Source: Pseudomarimonas arenosa
GTDB taxonomy: Bacteria > Pseudomonadota > Gammaproteobacteria > Xanthomonadales > Xanthomonadaceae
Direction of reading: 5' to 3'
NCBI RefSeq assembly: GCF_014841215.1
Contig: NZ_JACYTR010000010.1
Location: forward strand, 1-64,000
Length of the DNA stretch: 64,000 bases
Numbering within the stretch: position 1 is the stretch's first letter; every line of letters begins with the position of its first letter. Of this stretch, positions 55,606 through 64,000 are shown one piece after another. The position numbers were made by a program, and so were the translations under genes. The notes beneath the pieces were generated by a model. The model made no database searches. It was not told where the DNA came from and saw only the letters and a list, made by a program, of their open reading frames with translations.

Positions 55606-56073
55606 TCAGGCGCTGCCAAGCACCTCGGCCAGGCGGCCTTCGATTCCCTCAAGGTCGGGCACATAGGCCTGATCGTCACGCAGCATCACGCGCATGCGAG
55701 CGCCGGTCGGCAGCGCCTCGTCGGTCGGCGCATCGAGAAGTTCAGCAGCCGGCACCGTGGTCAGGCGCGGGAATCCCTGCGTCACCATGCAGAAATACGG
55801 CAATTTCGGATTTCCGGACAGCGCCTTGAATACCGCGACCTTGGCGCCAGACTCGGTTTCCTTTTCGGCGAATCCGGCTAATCGGGAAAAGGAAATCAGC
55901 GGAATGCGCCAGCCGCGCCAACGCAGGCGACCGAGCAGCCAGGCTGGCGCATCCGGCACCACTTCGGGCTCGGAAAAGGTGATCACTTCGGCCACCGTGG
56001 CATTCGGCAGCAACAAGCGGCCGTTGGTTACCGTGATCATCACGCCCCGGATGTCTGCGACTTTCTTTTCCAT
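55606..56073 (-). CDS. chpC: CheW-like protein ChpC
   Basis: This 155-residue CheW-domain protein (ITVTNGRLLLPNATVAEVI, WLLGRLRWRGWRIPLISF) would couple receptors to the ChpA kinase. I chose ATG 56071-56073 (MEKKVADIRGVMI), with AAGGAA upstream; longer frames read through the chpB-chpC gap. Gene order chpA-chpB-chpC matches the end of the Pseudomonas pil-chp cluster. Confidence 0.88.
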   Translation of the reverse strand: MEKKVADIRGVMITVTNGRLLLPNATVAEVITFSEPEVVPDAPAWLLGRLRWRGWRIPLISFSRLAGFAEKETESGAKVAVFKALSGNPKLPYFCMVTQGFPRLTTVPAAELLDAPTDEALPTGARMRVMLRDDQAYVPDLEGIEGRLAEVLGSA

Positions 56074-56117
56074 CGTTCCTTCACCTAGGGTTCTGTCCGG
56101 GCCGCCGATGTCAGCGT

Positions 56118-58394
56118 CTATCCGGCTGCATACTTTTGCACGATGCGCTCGGCCAACTCGCGCGGCGTGCCGACAAATTCCACTACGCCTCGAGCCAGGG
56201 CACCGTCGACCATTGAACTCACAACACAGCTTGCCGGTGACTGCGCCCACACTTCGCCGCCCTTGCGGGTGACTTCAGCGGCGCCTTCCACGCCATCACC
56301 GGCCATGCCACTGAACACGATCGCGGTAACCTTGGGACCAAACTGCGCGGCCACTTCGCGCAGCAGATCGTCGATGCAGGGCTTGTAGCGCGGTGGCTCG
56401 CTGTACTCGAATGATTCGATCCTTCCGTCCTGGGCGATGCTGTAGACCTTGCCCGATGGCACCACAATAACGTCGCCATTGCTGACTGCATCGGCGCCAC
56501 CTTCGGCCACCCGCACCGTAAGCGGCGTGACCTTTTGCAGCTGTTGCGCCAGGCGACCGAAAAAGCCGCTTTCCAGATGCTGCGAGAGCAAGAACAAGGC
56601 AGGGAAATTCTCCGGAATGCCGGAGAGGAAGGTGCGCACCGCATCGGGACCGCCGATCGACGCCGCCAACACCACCACCCGCGAGATACCGGCCACCGGC
56701 TTGATCGGCCTGGGCGCGTCAGTAACCGCCACTGCCTCCGCTTCGCTGCCTTCCTCGGTCTCTTCCGCCAACGGCTCCAGGCTCAGATTGAGGCTGTCGA
56801 AATCGTAGTCTGAACTGGCCGCTTTCTGCGGCGCCGTCGGCGTCGAGATGTCGGCGTCGAGGTCGAGCAGCGACAGCTCACCAAAGCCCACGCTGGCGGC
56901 CTGCTTCCTGGCCGTGGGTGGCTCAGGTACGGCGGTCGGCGGCGCGGCTTCAGCAGCGGGCTCGCTATCCAGACTGACCTCCAGCCCGGCATCCAGGTCG
57001 GTGGAAAAATCATCGACCAGCTGACCGTTCTCGCTTCCCGCACTCAGTGCATCGAATTGAGCTGCCAGGGCCGCCACATCCTCGTCCAGACTGAGATCGC
57101 CGTCATCATAGTCATCGGCGGACAGTGACGGCCGCTGCGTCTGATCGACTTCAGCACCGGCATCGAAGTCGAACTGATCAAGCTCATTGAGCTCACCAGC
57201 ACCGGCGTCCACAGAGAGGCCCGAGTCGTCACCCATTTCCAGCCCGATATCCAGGCTCTCAGTGGCGATCGGATCCAACGGGGCCTCACCCTGCTCGATG
57301 TCCTCAGCCAGATCATTCAGTTCCGCCTCCAACTCACCGAGTTCCAACACGGTGGTCGGTTCATCCGGGCCAAGGCGCCGGGGCAGCGTCGAGTTCAGCT
57401 CGGCCTCGGAATCGAACTGATCGATGGACAGCTCGTCGACTTCGATCGAATCCTCGACGGGCTCTGCTGCAGCGGCCGGCGAAGGCAACTGCTGGTCAGC
57501 GGCTTTGGCGGCAGCGCTCAAGGCCTGCTCAAGATCTTCGCGTGACAACACCACGGTGGGCTCGTCGGGCCCCAGCCGCCGCGGCACAGCGCCTTCCTGC
57601 TCAGCCGCCGGATCAAGTCCGGGTCGGCTTCCCGCCTCGATACCGGACAGCGCACCTTCGATTTCACCGACATCGAGACTGAAGCTGTCGAGCTGTTCTT
57701 CGCCGAACGGCCGCACAACACTCACTTCCAGCGGCGCGTCATCGATCTGCGGCTCATCATGCATCGGTTCACGCTCGATGCTGCCGACCGCCAGTTCGTC
57801 GCCGTCCGGCTCGGCCGGCTCACGCTCAAGTTCAATCTGTACAAGCTCGGTGTCGGTGTCCTGGTCCGGCGCGGGTGAGCGCGCCGTGCTCTCGATGATC
57901 TCGATTCGCGGGCTGCTGGGCACACCTTCCGAACTCGCAGCGGCCTCGGCATGCACGCGCTCAAACTCCTGCTGCCCGGCTTCCTGTATCTCAACCCGCG
58001 GCGCGCCGGGTTCGATTGACAGTTCGCGCAGCGGCAGCAACTCGGCGCCCGGCGGCGGCGGTGGCGTGCTGTCGCCATCACCGACGACCTTGGCGACCAG
58101 ATGTCTTGCCCAACGTGCCAGATCCCAACCGGCCAGCTGACCGGTAGTCTCCGATTCGTTGAACACCACCCGCACTTCCGGATCGGCCATCAACTCGTCG
58201 AGTTGATCAAGCGCGTCTTCGCTGCCGGGGTCGAGGTTGACGATGATGGTGGCCGCATCACAGGCGCGCAGCTCTTCCAGCCGCAGACCGGCCAGATCGC
58301 GCTCCAAGGCGACTTCAGCGCCGGCATCGACCAGCGCCGCACGCAGCTGCGCGCGAACCTGGTCCTCACGTCCGAGCAGGGCAACTCGCGACAT
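56118..58394 (-). CDS. chpB: CheB-type methylesterase ChpB with long acidic linker
   Basis: The 758-residue protein has an N-terminal receiver-like region (about 1-115), a very acidic, probably disordered region (about 120-560) and a C-terminal CheB methylesterase. The catalytic residues are Ser near 579 (AASIGGPDAV), His near 606 (LSQHLESGF) and Asp near 700 (SGMAGDGVEGA). The linker repeats PRRLGPDEPT(V/T)VL at about 269-282 and 336-350. The linker makes it about twice the usual CheB length. I chose ATG 58394, with AAGGTGG upstream, 10 bp after chpA; an ATG at 58421 overlaps chpA. It should demethylate the pilus chemoreceptor. Confidence 0.88.
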   Translation of the reverse strand: MSRVALLGREDQVRAQLRAALVDAGAEVALERDLAGLRLEELRACDAATIIVNLDPGSEDALDQLDELMADPEVRVVFNESETTGQLAGWDLARWARHLVAKVVGDGDSTPPPPPGAELLPLRELSIEPGAPRVEIQEAGQQEFERVHAEAAASSEGVPSSPRIEIIESTARSPAPDQDTDTELVQIELEREPAEPDGDELAVGSIEREPMHDEPQIDDAPLEVSVVRPFGEEQLDSFSLDVGEIEGALSGIEAGSRPGLDPAAEQEGAVPRRLGPDEPTVVLSREDLEQALSAAAKAADQQLPSPAAAAEPVEDSIEVDELSIDQFDSEAELNSTLPRRLGPDEPTTVLELGELEAELNDLAEDIEQGEAPLDPIATESLDIGLEMGDDSGLSVDAGAGELNELDQFDFDAGAEVDQTQRPSLSADDYDDGDLSLDEDVAALAAQFDALSAGSENGQLVDDFSTDLDAGLEVSLDSEPAAEAAPPTAVPEPPTARKQAASVGFGELSLLDLDADISTPTAPQKAASSDYDFDSLNLSLEPLAEETEEGSEAEAVAVTDAPRPIKPVAGISRVVVLAASIGGPDAVRTFLSGIPENFPALFLLSQHLESGFFGRLAQQLQKVTPLTVRVAEGGADAVSNGDVIVVPSGKVYSIAQDGRIESFEYSEPPRYKPCIDDLLREVAAQFGPKVTAIVFSGMAGDGVEGAAEVTRKGGEVWAQSPASCVVSSMVDGALARGVVEFVGTPRELAERIVQKYAAG

Positions 58395-58404
58395 CGCCGC
58401 CACC

Positions 58405-61400
58405 TTAGCCTGCGCCGCCACGGCCGACCTTCAGCACTTCCTGTACGTTGCGCATCAGTTCGGGCTCTTGGTAGGGCTTGCCGAGATAGCGATCGACACC
58501 GATTTCGAACGCACGCTGGCGATGCTTTTCGCCGGTACGCGAGGTGATCATGATGATCGGCACGTTGCGCAGGCGCAGGTCATTGCGCATATGCGTGGCC
58601 AGTTCATAGCCATCCATGCGTGGCATTTCGATATCGAGCAGCATCGCGTTGGGTACGCGCTCCTGCATCTTTTCGATTGCATCGACACCGTCTTTGGCCG
58701 TCATCACCTCGTAACCGGCGCGCTCCAACACGCGACTGGAGACCTTGCGCATGGTGATCGAATCGTCCACCACCATCACCAGGGGTACCTGACGCAGCTC
58801 GGCGACTTCGGCTTCCTGCATCGTCTCGCCAGCCTGACGCAGCAAGTCCGCACGGCGCACCAAGGGCGCCACATCGAGGATCACCACCACCGAGCCGTCA
58901 CCCATGATGGTGGCGCCGAAGATGCCGGGAATCGAGTTGATCTGCGGCCCGGTCGGCTTGACCACGATTTCCTTGCTACCGATGACCTGGTCAACGCTGA
59001 TCGCTGCCCGCAGATCACCGGTTCGCGCCAGCAGCAGGGGCACCTGCAAGGATTCGGCAGCCTTGACCTGACCATGGCCCAACAGCTGTCCGAGATCGTG
59101 GATGGCGTAGTCTTCGCCGGCGTATTGGAAGATGGGCGAGCCACCGGCCACCTGAGCTTCGAGTTCCGACGGGGCGATACGAGCCACGCCCTGCACCGAG
59201 GTGATCGGCACGGCGAAGTTGGTTTCGCCCAATTTGACAAACACCGCCTGGGTGACAGCGAGGGTGAACGGTAGCCGGATGACGAATTGAGTGCCCTTGC
59301 CGAGCTCCGATTCGATATGCAGCGAGCCGCCAAGCTGCTTGATCTCGTTGTGTACGACATCCATGCCAACGCCACGGCCGGCAATCTTGCTGATCGTCTG
59401 CGCGGTGGAAAAGCCCGACTGCAGGATGAAGCCGAACAGTTCACGATCGCTGATCTGGGCATCAGGCGCCAGCAGGCCACGTTGCATCGCCTTGCTGCGA
59501 ATGGCCTCGCGATCGATTCCCTTGCCGTCGTCGGTGACATGAATCACGACTTCAGAGGCTTCGCGAGCCACCTGAATGCGCACCGTGCCTTCTTCGGGTT
59601 TGCCAATCTTGGCGCGCTCTTCCGGCGTCTCAAGTCCGTGGGCCAGGGCATTGCGCAACATGTGCTCCAACGGCGCGGTCATACGATCGAGCACGTTGCG
59701 ATCCATTTCACCCTGCGCACCCTCAACCTTCAGCTGAGCACGTTTGCCGAGCTCGCTGCCGGTCTGGCGCAGGATTCGGCGCAAGCGCGGCACCAGGGAG
59801 TCGAACGGCACCATGCGGGTGCGCATCAGACCTTCCTGCAGTTCCGAGCTCACCCGCGACTGTTGCAGCAGCAGGGTTTCGTACTGGCGGGTCAGATCGT
59901 CCAGGGTGCCCTGCAGGTTGGTCAGGTCGGCAGCCGACTCGGCCAGTGCGCGCGACAATTGCTGCAAAGTCGAGAAACGATCCAATTCCAGCGGATCAAA
60001 GTTCTGCGCCTCGCCTTCGTCCTGCTCACGCTGATAGCGGGCGATGATCTGCGCCTCGGTCTCGATTTCCAGTCGACGCAGCTGTTCGCGCAAACGGGCT
60101 GTTGTGGCCTCCATTTCCACCAGACCGCCACGGAACGCGCCGAGCTGCTGTTCCAGTCGGGCGCGATAGATCGCGACTTCGCCAGCGTAGTTGACCAGCC
60201 GATCGAGCAGATCGGCGCGAATGCGAATCTGCTCCTGCGGCGCCCGCACCGAGGCATCTTCTTCTTCGGCGGCGACGTCCAGCGCGGTCTGCCGCGCCAC
60301 CACTTCGGCCACGTGCGACACCGGCGGCGCGGTGACCGCAGGCTTCGCTTCTTCGGCGGCAACCGGGGCTGCAGCCGCAACCTCTTCTGCGGTCGCTTCT
60401 TCCTCGGCCTCAAAGGCAATCGTTTCGCCACGAACTAGCGCATCGACATAGCCAAGCAAGGTCACCGGCATGGCCAAGGCCTTGCGTTCACCGATGCGGG
60501 TGACCATGCCATGCAAACGATCGAACACGCGCTCCAGCACTTCGGTGCCGATCGGGCCAAGTTCGCGACGGCCATCGGCCACTGCTTCGAGCAGCGATTC
60601 TGCGGCGTGACCAAGGTCACCGATCGGCGATATGCCGGCCATACGCGCACCGCCCTTCAGCGTATGCAGATCGCGCTGCAGGCCAACCACCAGTTCACGA
60701 TCAGCCGGATTCTCACGCAACCGCGCCAGCATGCCATCGCTATGATCGAGAATGTCGACGCCTTCCTCCAGGAAGATATCGAGCAGCTCCTCGTCCATGT
60801 CGGCCAACTGCAGCGGTCCATCCGGATCAGGGTCGGCAGCCATCAACCCGGCCAGACCAGCGCTGGCGGCGGCGGGCAGTGCCTGTGGTTCTTCTGCCTC
60901 GGCTTCCGTTGACGCAGCAGCAGCTTCGGCGGCAGCAGCTTCGGCGGCAGCAGCTTCGGCGGCAGCAGCTTCGGCGGCGGCAGCTTCGGCGGCGGCAGCT
61001 TCGGCGGCGGCAGCTTCGGCAGCAGCAGCTTCAGCGGCAGCGGCTTCGGCGGCGGCAGCTTCGGCGGCTGCAGCTTCGGCGGCTGCAGCTTCGGCGGCTG
61101 CAGCTTCGGCGGCTGCAGCTTCGGCGGCTGCAGCTTCGGCGGCTGCAGCTTCGGCGGCTGCAGCTTCGGCAGCGGCAGCTTCGGCGGCTGCAGCTTCGGC
61201 AGCAGCAGCTTCGGCGGCGGCAGCTTCGGCGGCGGCAGCTTCGGCGGCGGCAGCTTCGGCGGCGGCAGCTTCGGCGGCGGCAGCTTCGGCGGCAGCGGCT
61301 TCGGCGGCAGCGGCTTCGGCGGCAGCAGCTTCGGCGGCGGCAGCTTCGGCGGCGGCAGCTTCGGCGGCGGCAGCTTCGGCGGCGGCAGCTTCGGCGGCGG

Positions 61401-64000
61401 CAGCTTCGGCGGCGGCAGCTTCGGCGGCGGCAGCTTCGGCGGCGGCAGCGGCTTCGGCTGCTTCGGCCTCAGCAGCTTCGGCGGCAGCAGCTTCGGCGGC
61501 AGCAGCTTCGGCGGCAGCGGCTTCGGCCTCAGCAGCTTCGGCGGTGGCAGCTTCGGCGGTGGCAGCGGGTTCAGCCTCGATTGCTTCCTCGCCGATGATT
61601 TCAGCCTCGACCGCTTCAACGTCGATCGCGTCGGGCACCTCAGCCTCGACTGCGTCAGCCTGGCCTGCTTCGATGTCGATGGCTTCGACGTCGATGGGTT
61701 CAGCGTCGGCATCATCGGCCAGCAGCAAGGCCACCAGTGATGCTTCCTCGGCATGCGCCTGATCGATGCTGGTCTCAACGGGTTTCGCTGCGAGTTCTTC
61801 CTCGGCGATCAACTCATCGCCGACCAGCTCGAACTCGCCCAGCGCGGTCTCCGGCTCCAGCTCGGGCTCGTCGGCCTGCTCAAACGAATCCAGATTCAGT
61901 TCTTCGAAAGCAGCTTCAAGCGATTCGCTTTCCTCGACCAATTGCTCTGTGCTGAGCTCGGCGATCTCCTCTTCGGCCGCTGCGGGTTCAGGCGCGGTCT
62001 CTTCAACCAACAGACCCGATTCAAGATCGATGCTCTCGCCCAGATCGATATCCAGATCCAGACCAAGCTCAGCACTCTCCTCCAGCTCTTCGGCCGGAAG
62101 CGCGTGCTCTACAGCCGATGCATCCTGGTCGGCGCCTTCCAGCGACTCTCTCTGTAGCTCAGGCAAGTCGCCGAGGGCCGCTTCCAGTTCAGCCTGATCA
62201 ATGCTGTCGAACAGGCTTGGGCCTCCGAGCTCAAGGTCGGCGGCCATCTCGATGACCTCTTCCTCAGGCGCCGACGGGGTAACAGCCGGCGCTTCGACCT
62301 CGGCCTCGGTCGGCGCCGTCTCGACCGCCCGCATCTCGGACTCAACGGCTTCTTCCTGCGCCTCATCGTCGCCATCCACATGCATGGGCAGCATCGGGCC
62401 GCTCGGCTCAGGCAAGGAATCGCGCAGCTGCTGCAACTGTTCGGCCAGGCGCGGGAAATGCGGCGCAAACGGCGGCTCACTCTCGAGTGCGCGCATCAAC
62501 AGGCGAATGGCATCCGCTGCCTCGCCGATCAAGGCGACTTCGCTTGAGGTCGGCTGATGATGAGCAGCGATTGACCTCTTAACAAAGGACTCCAGCGGAC
62601 CAGCCACTTCACCGATATGCGGCACTTCGGTCATTGCGAAGGCGCCACTCATGGTGTGGATTGCGCGCAGCATCGCATCGCCAACTGACCCGGGCTTCTC
62701 ACGGGCCACGTAGTGATCAACGGTTTCCAGGTGACCGGCGACTTCGGCCTTGAGGATCTCGAACAGCACGCTGTCGATGAAGAACTCGGTGCCGTCAGCA
62801 CGCAAACGCTCTAACGGATCAAGCTCGGCAGCTTCCGGCGAGGCCACCAAAGACTCCGCCGCCTCAGGCTCATCCAGGGTCTCTTCGACGGCATCGATTT
62901 CGGCGGGCAATGCTTCGGTCCACTCTTCCACCGCCGGCTGTTCGGCTTCGGCCGCGAGTGCTTCTTCCGCGAAGTCCGTTGTGTCCACCGCGGCGGCTGC
63001 CGGCGCCTCGACCGGCTCCGCTGCCTCGACCTCGGGCAGCGCCAGCTGCGCTGCCTCCCGCACCTGAGCAGCGCTCACCGGCTCGCCGTTGGCGATGCGG
63101 TCGGCGACCTGCTTGATGCCATCGAGGTTGACACTGATACCGCCCTCGCCCTGCAGCGCACGCAAGAGTTGTGGCAGCACCAGTTCGGACTGAACAATGA
63201 CTTCCACCACACCGTCATTGGCACGAACGGTCTGATCGAGCACGCGGTTGAGCATGTTCTCGATCTTCCAGCTGAATTCACCCAGGGTGAGCGCGCCGAC
63301 CAGACGACCGCTGCCTTTCAGGGTGTGGAACACGCGGCGAATGGGCTTCAGTGCGTCAGCCGCGTCGGGCTGCCGGCGCCAGGTTGGCAGCAAGCCACGC
63401 AGGTTATCGATTTCTTCCTGCACCTCTTCGATGAAGACCTCACGGATCTCCTCATCGATCTCATCGCTGCTGGATTCGAAGCCGCTGACCACCACCGGGC
63501 TGACCACACTGGGCTTAGTCGCGGCCGGCATCGCCGGTGCCGGCGGAGCGACTGGCGGCGCCGGCTGTTCGGAAACGGCGGGCTCGACCGGAATCTCGGG
63601 CAGGTCGGCGGCGGCCGCCGGCTCCATCGGCGCGATTTCAGGCTCAGTTGCGGCAGCGGTTGGCTCAGCCTCTGGCTCGCTCGGCGCCACCGGCTCGGCA
63701 GCCGGCTCCTCACTCGGAGTCGACTCACTGGCTGGGGCTGCGGGCACATGCGCTGCAATATCGGCCTGACCGACCGGCACGCTTTCGACCACGCCTTCGA
63801 CGCCAGCGCTTGGAATTGGCCAATAGCCGAGTGATTCCAGACGTTGCCGCGCAACGTCGAGTATCTTTTCGCGGCCGGAGCGTTGCTCCAGCAGGGCTTC
63901 GAGGTAGTACTCCAGGCTGGCCAGGGCATCCGCCAAGGTGTCAAGCTGCTGGCCATTGGGAATTCGATGACGGGTCAGCAGCTCGGTTTCGGTGAAGCGA
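58405..64000 (-). CDS. chpA: ChpA hybrid histidine kinase, multi-Hpt CheA (5' end outside window)
   Basis: The frame is open to the right edge, so the N-terminus is missing; residue numbers here count from a TTG at 63936. Three Hpt domains are visible, with His near 204 (RVFHTLKGSGR), 427 (AIHTMSGAF) and 1091 (DLHTLKGGARMAG). A 35-unit Ala/Glu repeat lies at about 831-1006. The dimerisation, ATPase (HMLRNALAHGLE, VTDDGKGID) and CheW-like domains follow, then a receiver with Asp near 1767 (LLDIEMPRMDG). This matches ChpA of type IV pilus Chp systems. ChpB and ChpC follow immediately. Confidence 0.93.
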   Translation of the reverse strand, partial: RFTETELLTRHRIPNGQQLDTLADALASLEYYLEALLEQRSGREKILDVARQRLESLGYWPIPSAGVEGVVESVPVGQADIAAHVPAAPASESTPSEEPAAEPVAPSEPEAEPTAAATEPEIAPMEPAAAADLPEIPVEPAVSEQPAPPVAPPAPAMPAATKPSVVSPVVVSGFESSSDEIDEEIREVFIEEVQEEIDNLRGLLPTWRRQPDAADALKPIRRVFHTLKGSGRLVGALTLGEFSWKIENMLNRVLDQTVRANDGVVEVIVQSELVLPQLLRALQGEGGISVNLDGIKQVADRIANGEPVSAAQVREAAQLALPEVEAAEPVEAPAAAAVDTTDFAEEALAAEAEQPAVEEWTEALPAEIDAVEETLDEPEAAESLVASPEAAELDPLERLRADGTEFFIDSVLFEILKAEVAGHLETVDHYVAREKPGSVGDAMLRAIHTMSGAFAMTEVPHIGEVAGPLESFVKRSIAAHHQPTSSEVALIGEAADAIRLLMRALESEPPFAPHFPRLAEQLQQLRDSLPEPSGPMLPMHVDGDDEAQEEAVESEMRAVETAPTEAEVEAPAVTPSAPEEEVIEMAADLELGGPSLFDSIDQAELEAALGDLPELQRESLEGADQDASAVEHALPAEELEESAELGLDLDIDLGESIDLESGLLVEETAPEPAAAEEEIAELSTEQLVEESESLEAAFEELNLDSFEQADEPELEPETALGEFELVGDELIAEEELAAKPVETSIDQAHAEEASLVALLLADDADAEPIDVEAIDIEAGQADAVEAEVPDAIDVEAVEAEIIGEEAIEAEPAATAEAATAEAAEAEAAAAEAAAAEAAAAEAAEAEAAEAAAAAEAAAAEAAAAEAAAAEAAAAEAAAAEAAAAEAAAAEAAAAEAAAAEAAAAEAAAAEAAAAEAAAAEAAAAEAAAAEAAAAEAAAAEAAAAEAAAAEAAAAEAAAAEAAAAEAAAAEAAAAEAAAAEAAAAEAAAAEAAAAEAAAAEAAAAEAAAAEAAAAEAAAAEAAAAEAAAASTEAEAEEPQALPAAASAGLAGLMAADPDPDGPLQLADMDEELLDIFLEEGVDILDHSDGMLARLRENPADRELVVGLQRDLHTLKGGARMAGISPIGDLGHAAESLLEAVADGRRELGPIGTEVLERVFDRLHGMVTRIGERKALAMPVTLLGYVDALVRGETIAFEAEEEATAEEVAAAAPVAAEEAKPAVTAPPVSHVAEVVARQTALDVAAEEEDASVRAPQEQIRIRADLLDRLVNYAGEVAIYRARLEQQLGAFRGGLVEMEATTARLREQLRRLEIETEAQIIARYQREQDEGEAQNFDPLELDRFSTLQQLSRALAESAADLTNLQGTLDDLTRQYETLLLQQSRVSSELQEGLMRTRMVPFDSLVPRLRRILRQTGSELGKRAQLKVEGAQGEMDRNVLDRMTAPLEHMLRNALAHGLETPEERAKIGKPEEGTVRIQVAREASEVVIHVTDDGKGIDREAIRSKAMQRGLLAPDAQISDRELFGFILQSGFSTAQTISKIAGRGVGMDVVHNEIKQLGGSLHIESELGKGTQFVIRLPFTLAVTQAVFVKLGETNFAVPITSVQGVARIAPSELEAQVAGGSPIFQYAGEDYAIHDLGQLLGHGQVKAAESLQVPLLLARTGDLRAAISVDQVIGSKEIVVKPTGPQINSIPGIFGATIMGDGSVVVILDVAPLVRRADLLRQAGETMQEAEVAELRQVPLVMVVDDSITMRKVSSRVLERAGYEVMTAKDGVDAIEKMQERVPNAMLLDIEMPRMDGYELATHMRNDLRLRNVPIIMITSRTGEKHRQRAFEIGVDRYLGKPYQEPELMRNVQEVLKVGRGGAG
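60921..61445 (-). repeat. coding minisatellite: 35 units of 15 bp inside chpA
   Basis: About 35 consecutive 15-bp units, in perfect register, encode repeats of AEAAA on the minus strand. Units vary at third positions (GCA, GCC, GCG or GCT for Ala), with blocks of identical variants next to each other, a sign of repeat expansion by slippage or unequal exchange. Less regular Ala/Glu sequence continues to about 61570. The encoded segment of about 175 residues is predicted to be a continuous alpha-helix between the second and third visible Hpt domains. Confidence 0.9.

Noticed and set aside
60752-61762. Plus-strand frame rich in Ser/Ala opposite chpA
   Set aside because: It is the complement of the 15-bp repeat; any repeat of period 15 without stops gives open frames on both strands. 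The minus frame continues into CheA domains and is the real one.

Overview
The window is a high-GC, gene-dense chromosomal segment of a gammaproteobacterium, most likely in or near the Lysobacterales (Xanthomonadales). The placement is inferred from gene order and protein style: bioA-rsmE beside a chpABC chemosensory cluster, a gspG-to-gspN run, a long Ctc-type L25, and the DUF2069/WrbA pair. No species is claimed. There is no rRNA, CRISPR array, integrase, transposase or prophage in view. The unusual content is small interspersed repeats and a few lineage-specific genes.

Positions 1-20,500 hold the core translation/transcription block, all on the minus strand. Read in transcription order it is tRNA-Tyr, tRNA-Gly, tRNA-Thr, tuf, tRNA-Trp, secE, nusG, rplK, rplA, rplJ, rplL, rpoB, rpoC, rpsL, rpsG, fusA and a second, partial tuf. 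Upstream lie ychF, pth and rplY. Two good sigma70-type promoters (before tRNA-Tyr and before rpsL), an L10-leader-like region and a strong rplY terminator are visible. Four intergenic gaps carry copies of a palindromic element built from heptamers (GTGATTS arrays facing their inverted copies).

Positions 20,500-29,400 hold prs, tRNA-Gln, ispE, lolB and a TPR gene (minus). Divergent from these are hemA-prfA, then an acetyltransferase, moaB and a class I PPK2 gene (plus). The ispE stop codon lies inside tRNA-Gln. A structured repeat of about 200 bp follows prfA and recurs at 35.3 kb.

Positions 29,600-34,700 hold a tightly overlapping plus-strand operon: a transmembrane Hanks-type kinase with a C-terminal kinase domain, two exported proteins (one LysM/FecR-like) and a PIN-domain protein. 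This is the best candidate here for an undescribed signalling module. It is followed by hairpin repeats, a DUF2721 membrane protein, a LytS/LytR-type two-component pair, acyP, a TlpA-like thioredoxin, yihY, wrbA-DUF2069, a one-domain asparaginase-like protein, a secreted trypsin-like protease with a P domain, and sufT.

Positions 45,000-53,400 hold one long minus-strand run, gspG-H-I-J-K-L-M-N followed by a HisN-like phosphatase, nudE, cysQ and mazG. The T2SS genes gspC, D, E and F are absent. The run is divergent from bioA-rsmE.

Positions 55,600-64,000 hold chpC, chpB and the 3' part of chpA, the Chp-type chemosensory system usually tied to type IV pili. ChpB has a long acidic linker with a duplicated motif. 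ChpA contains about 35 in-frame 15-bp repeats encoding an Ala/Glu-rich segment. ChpA runs off the right edge of the window.
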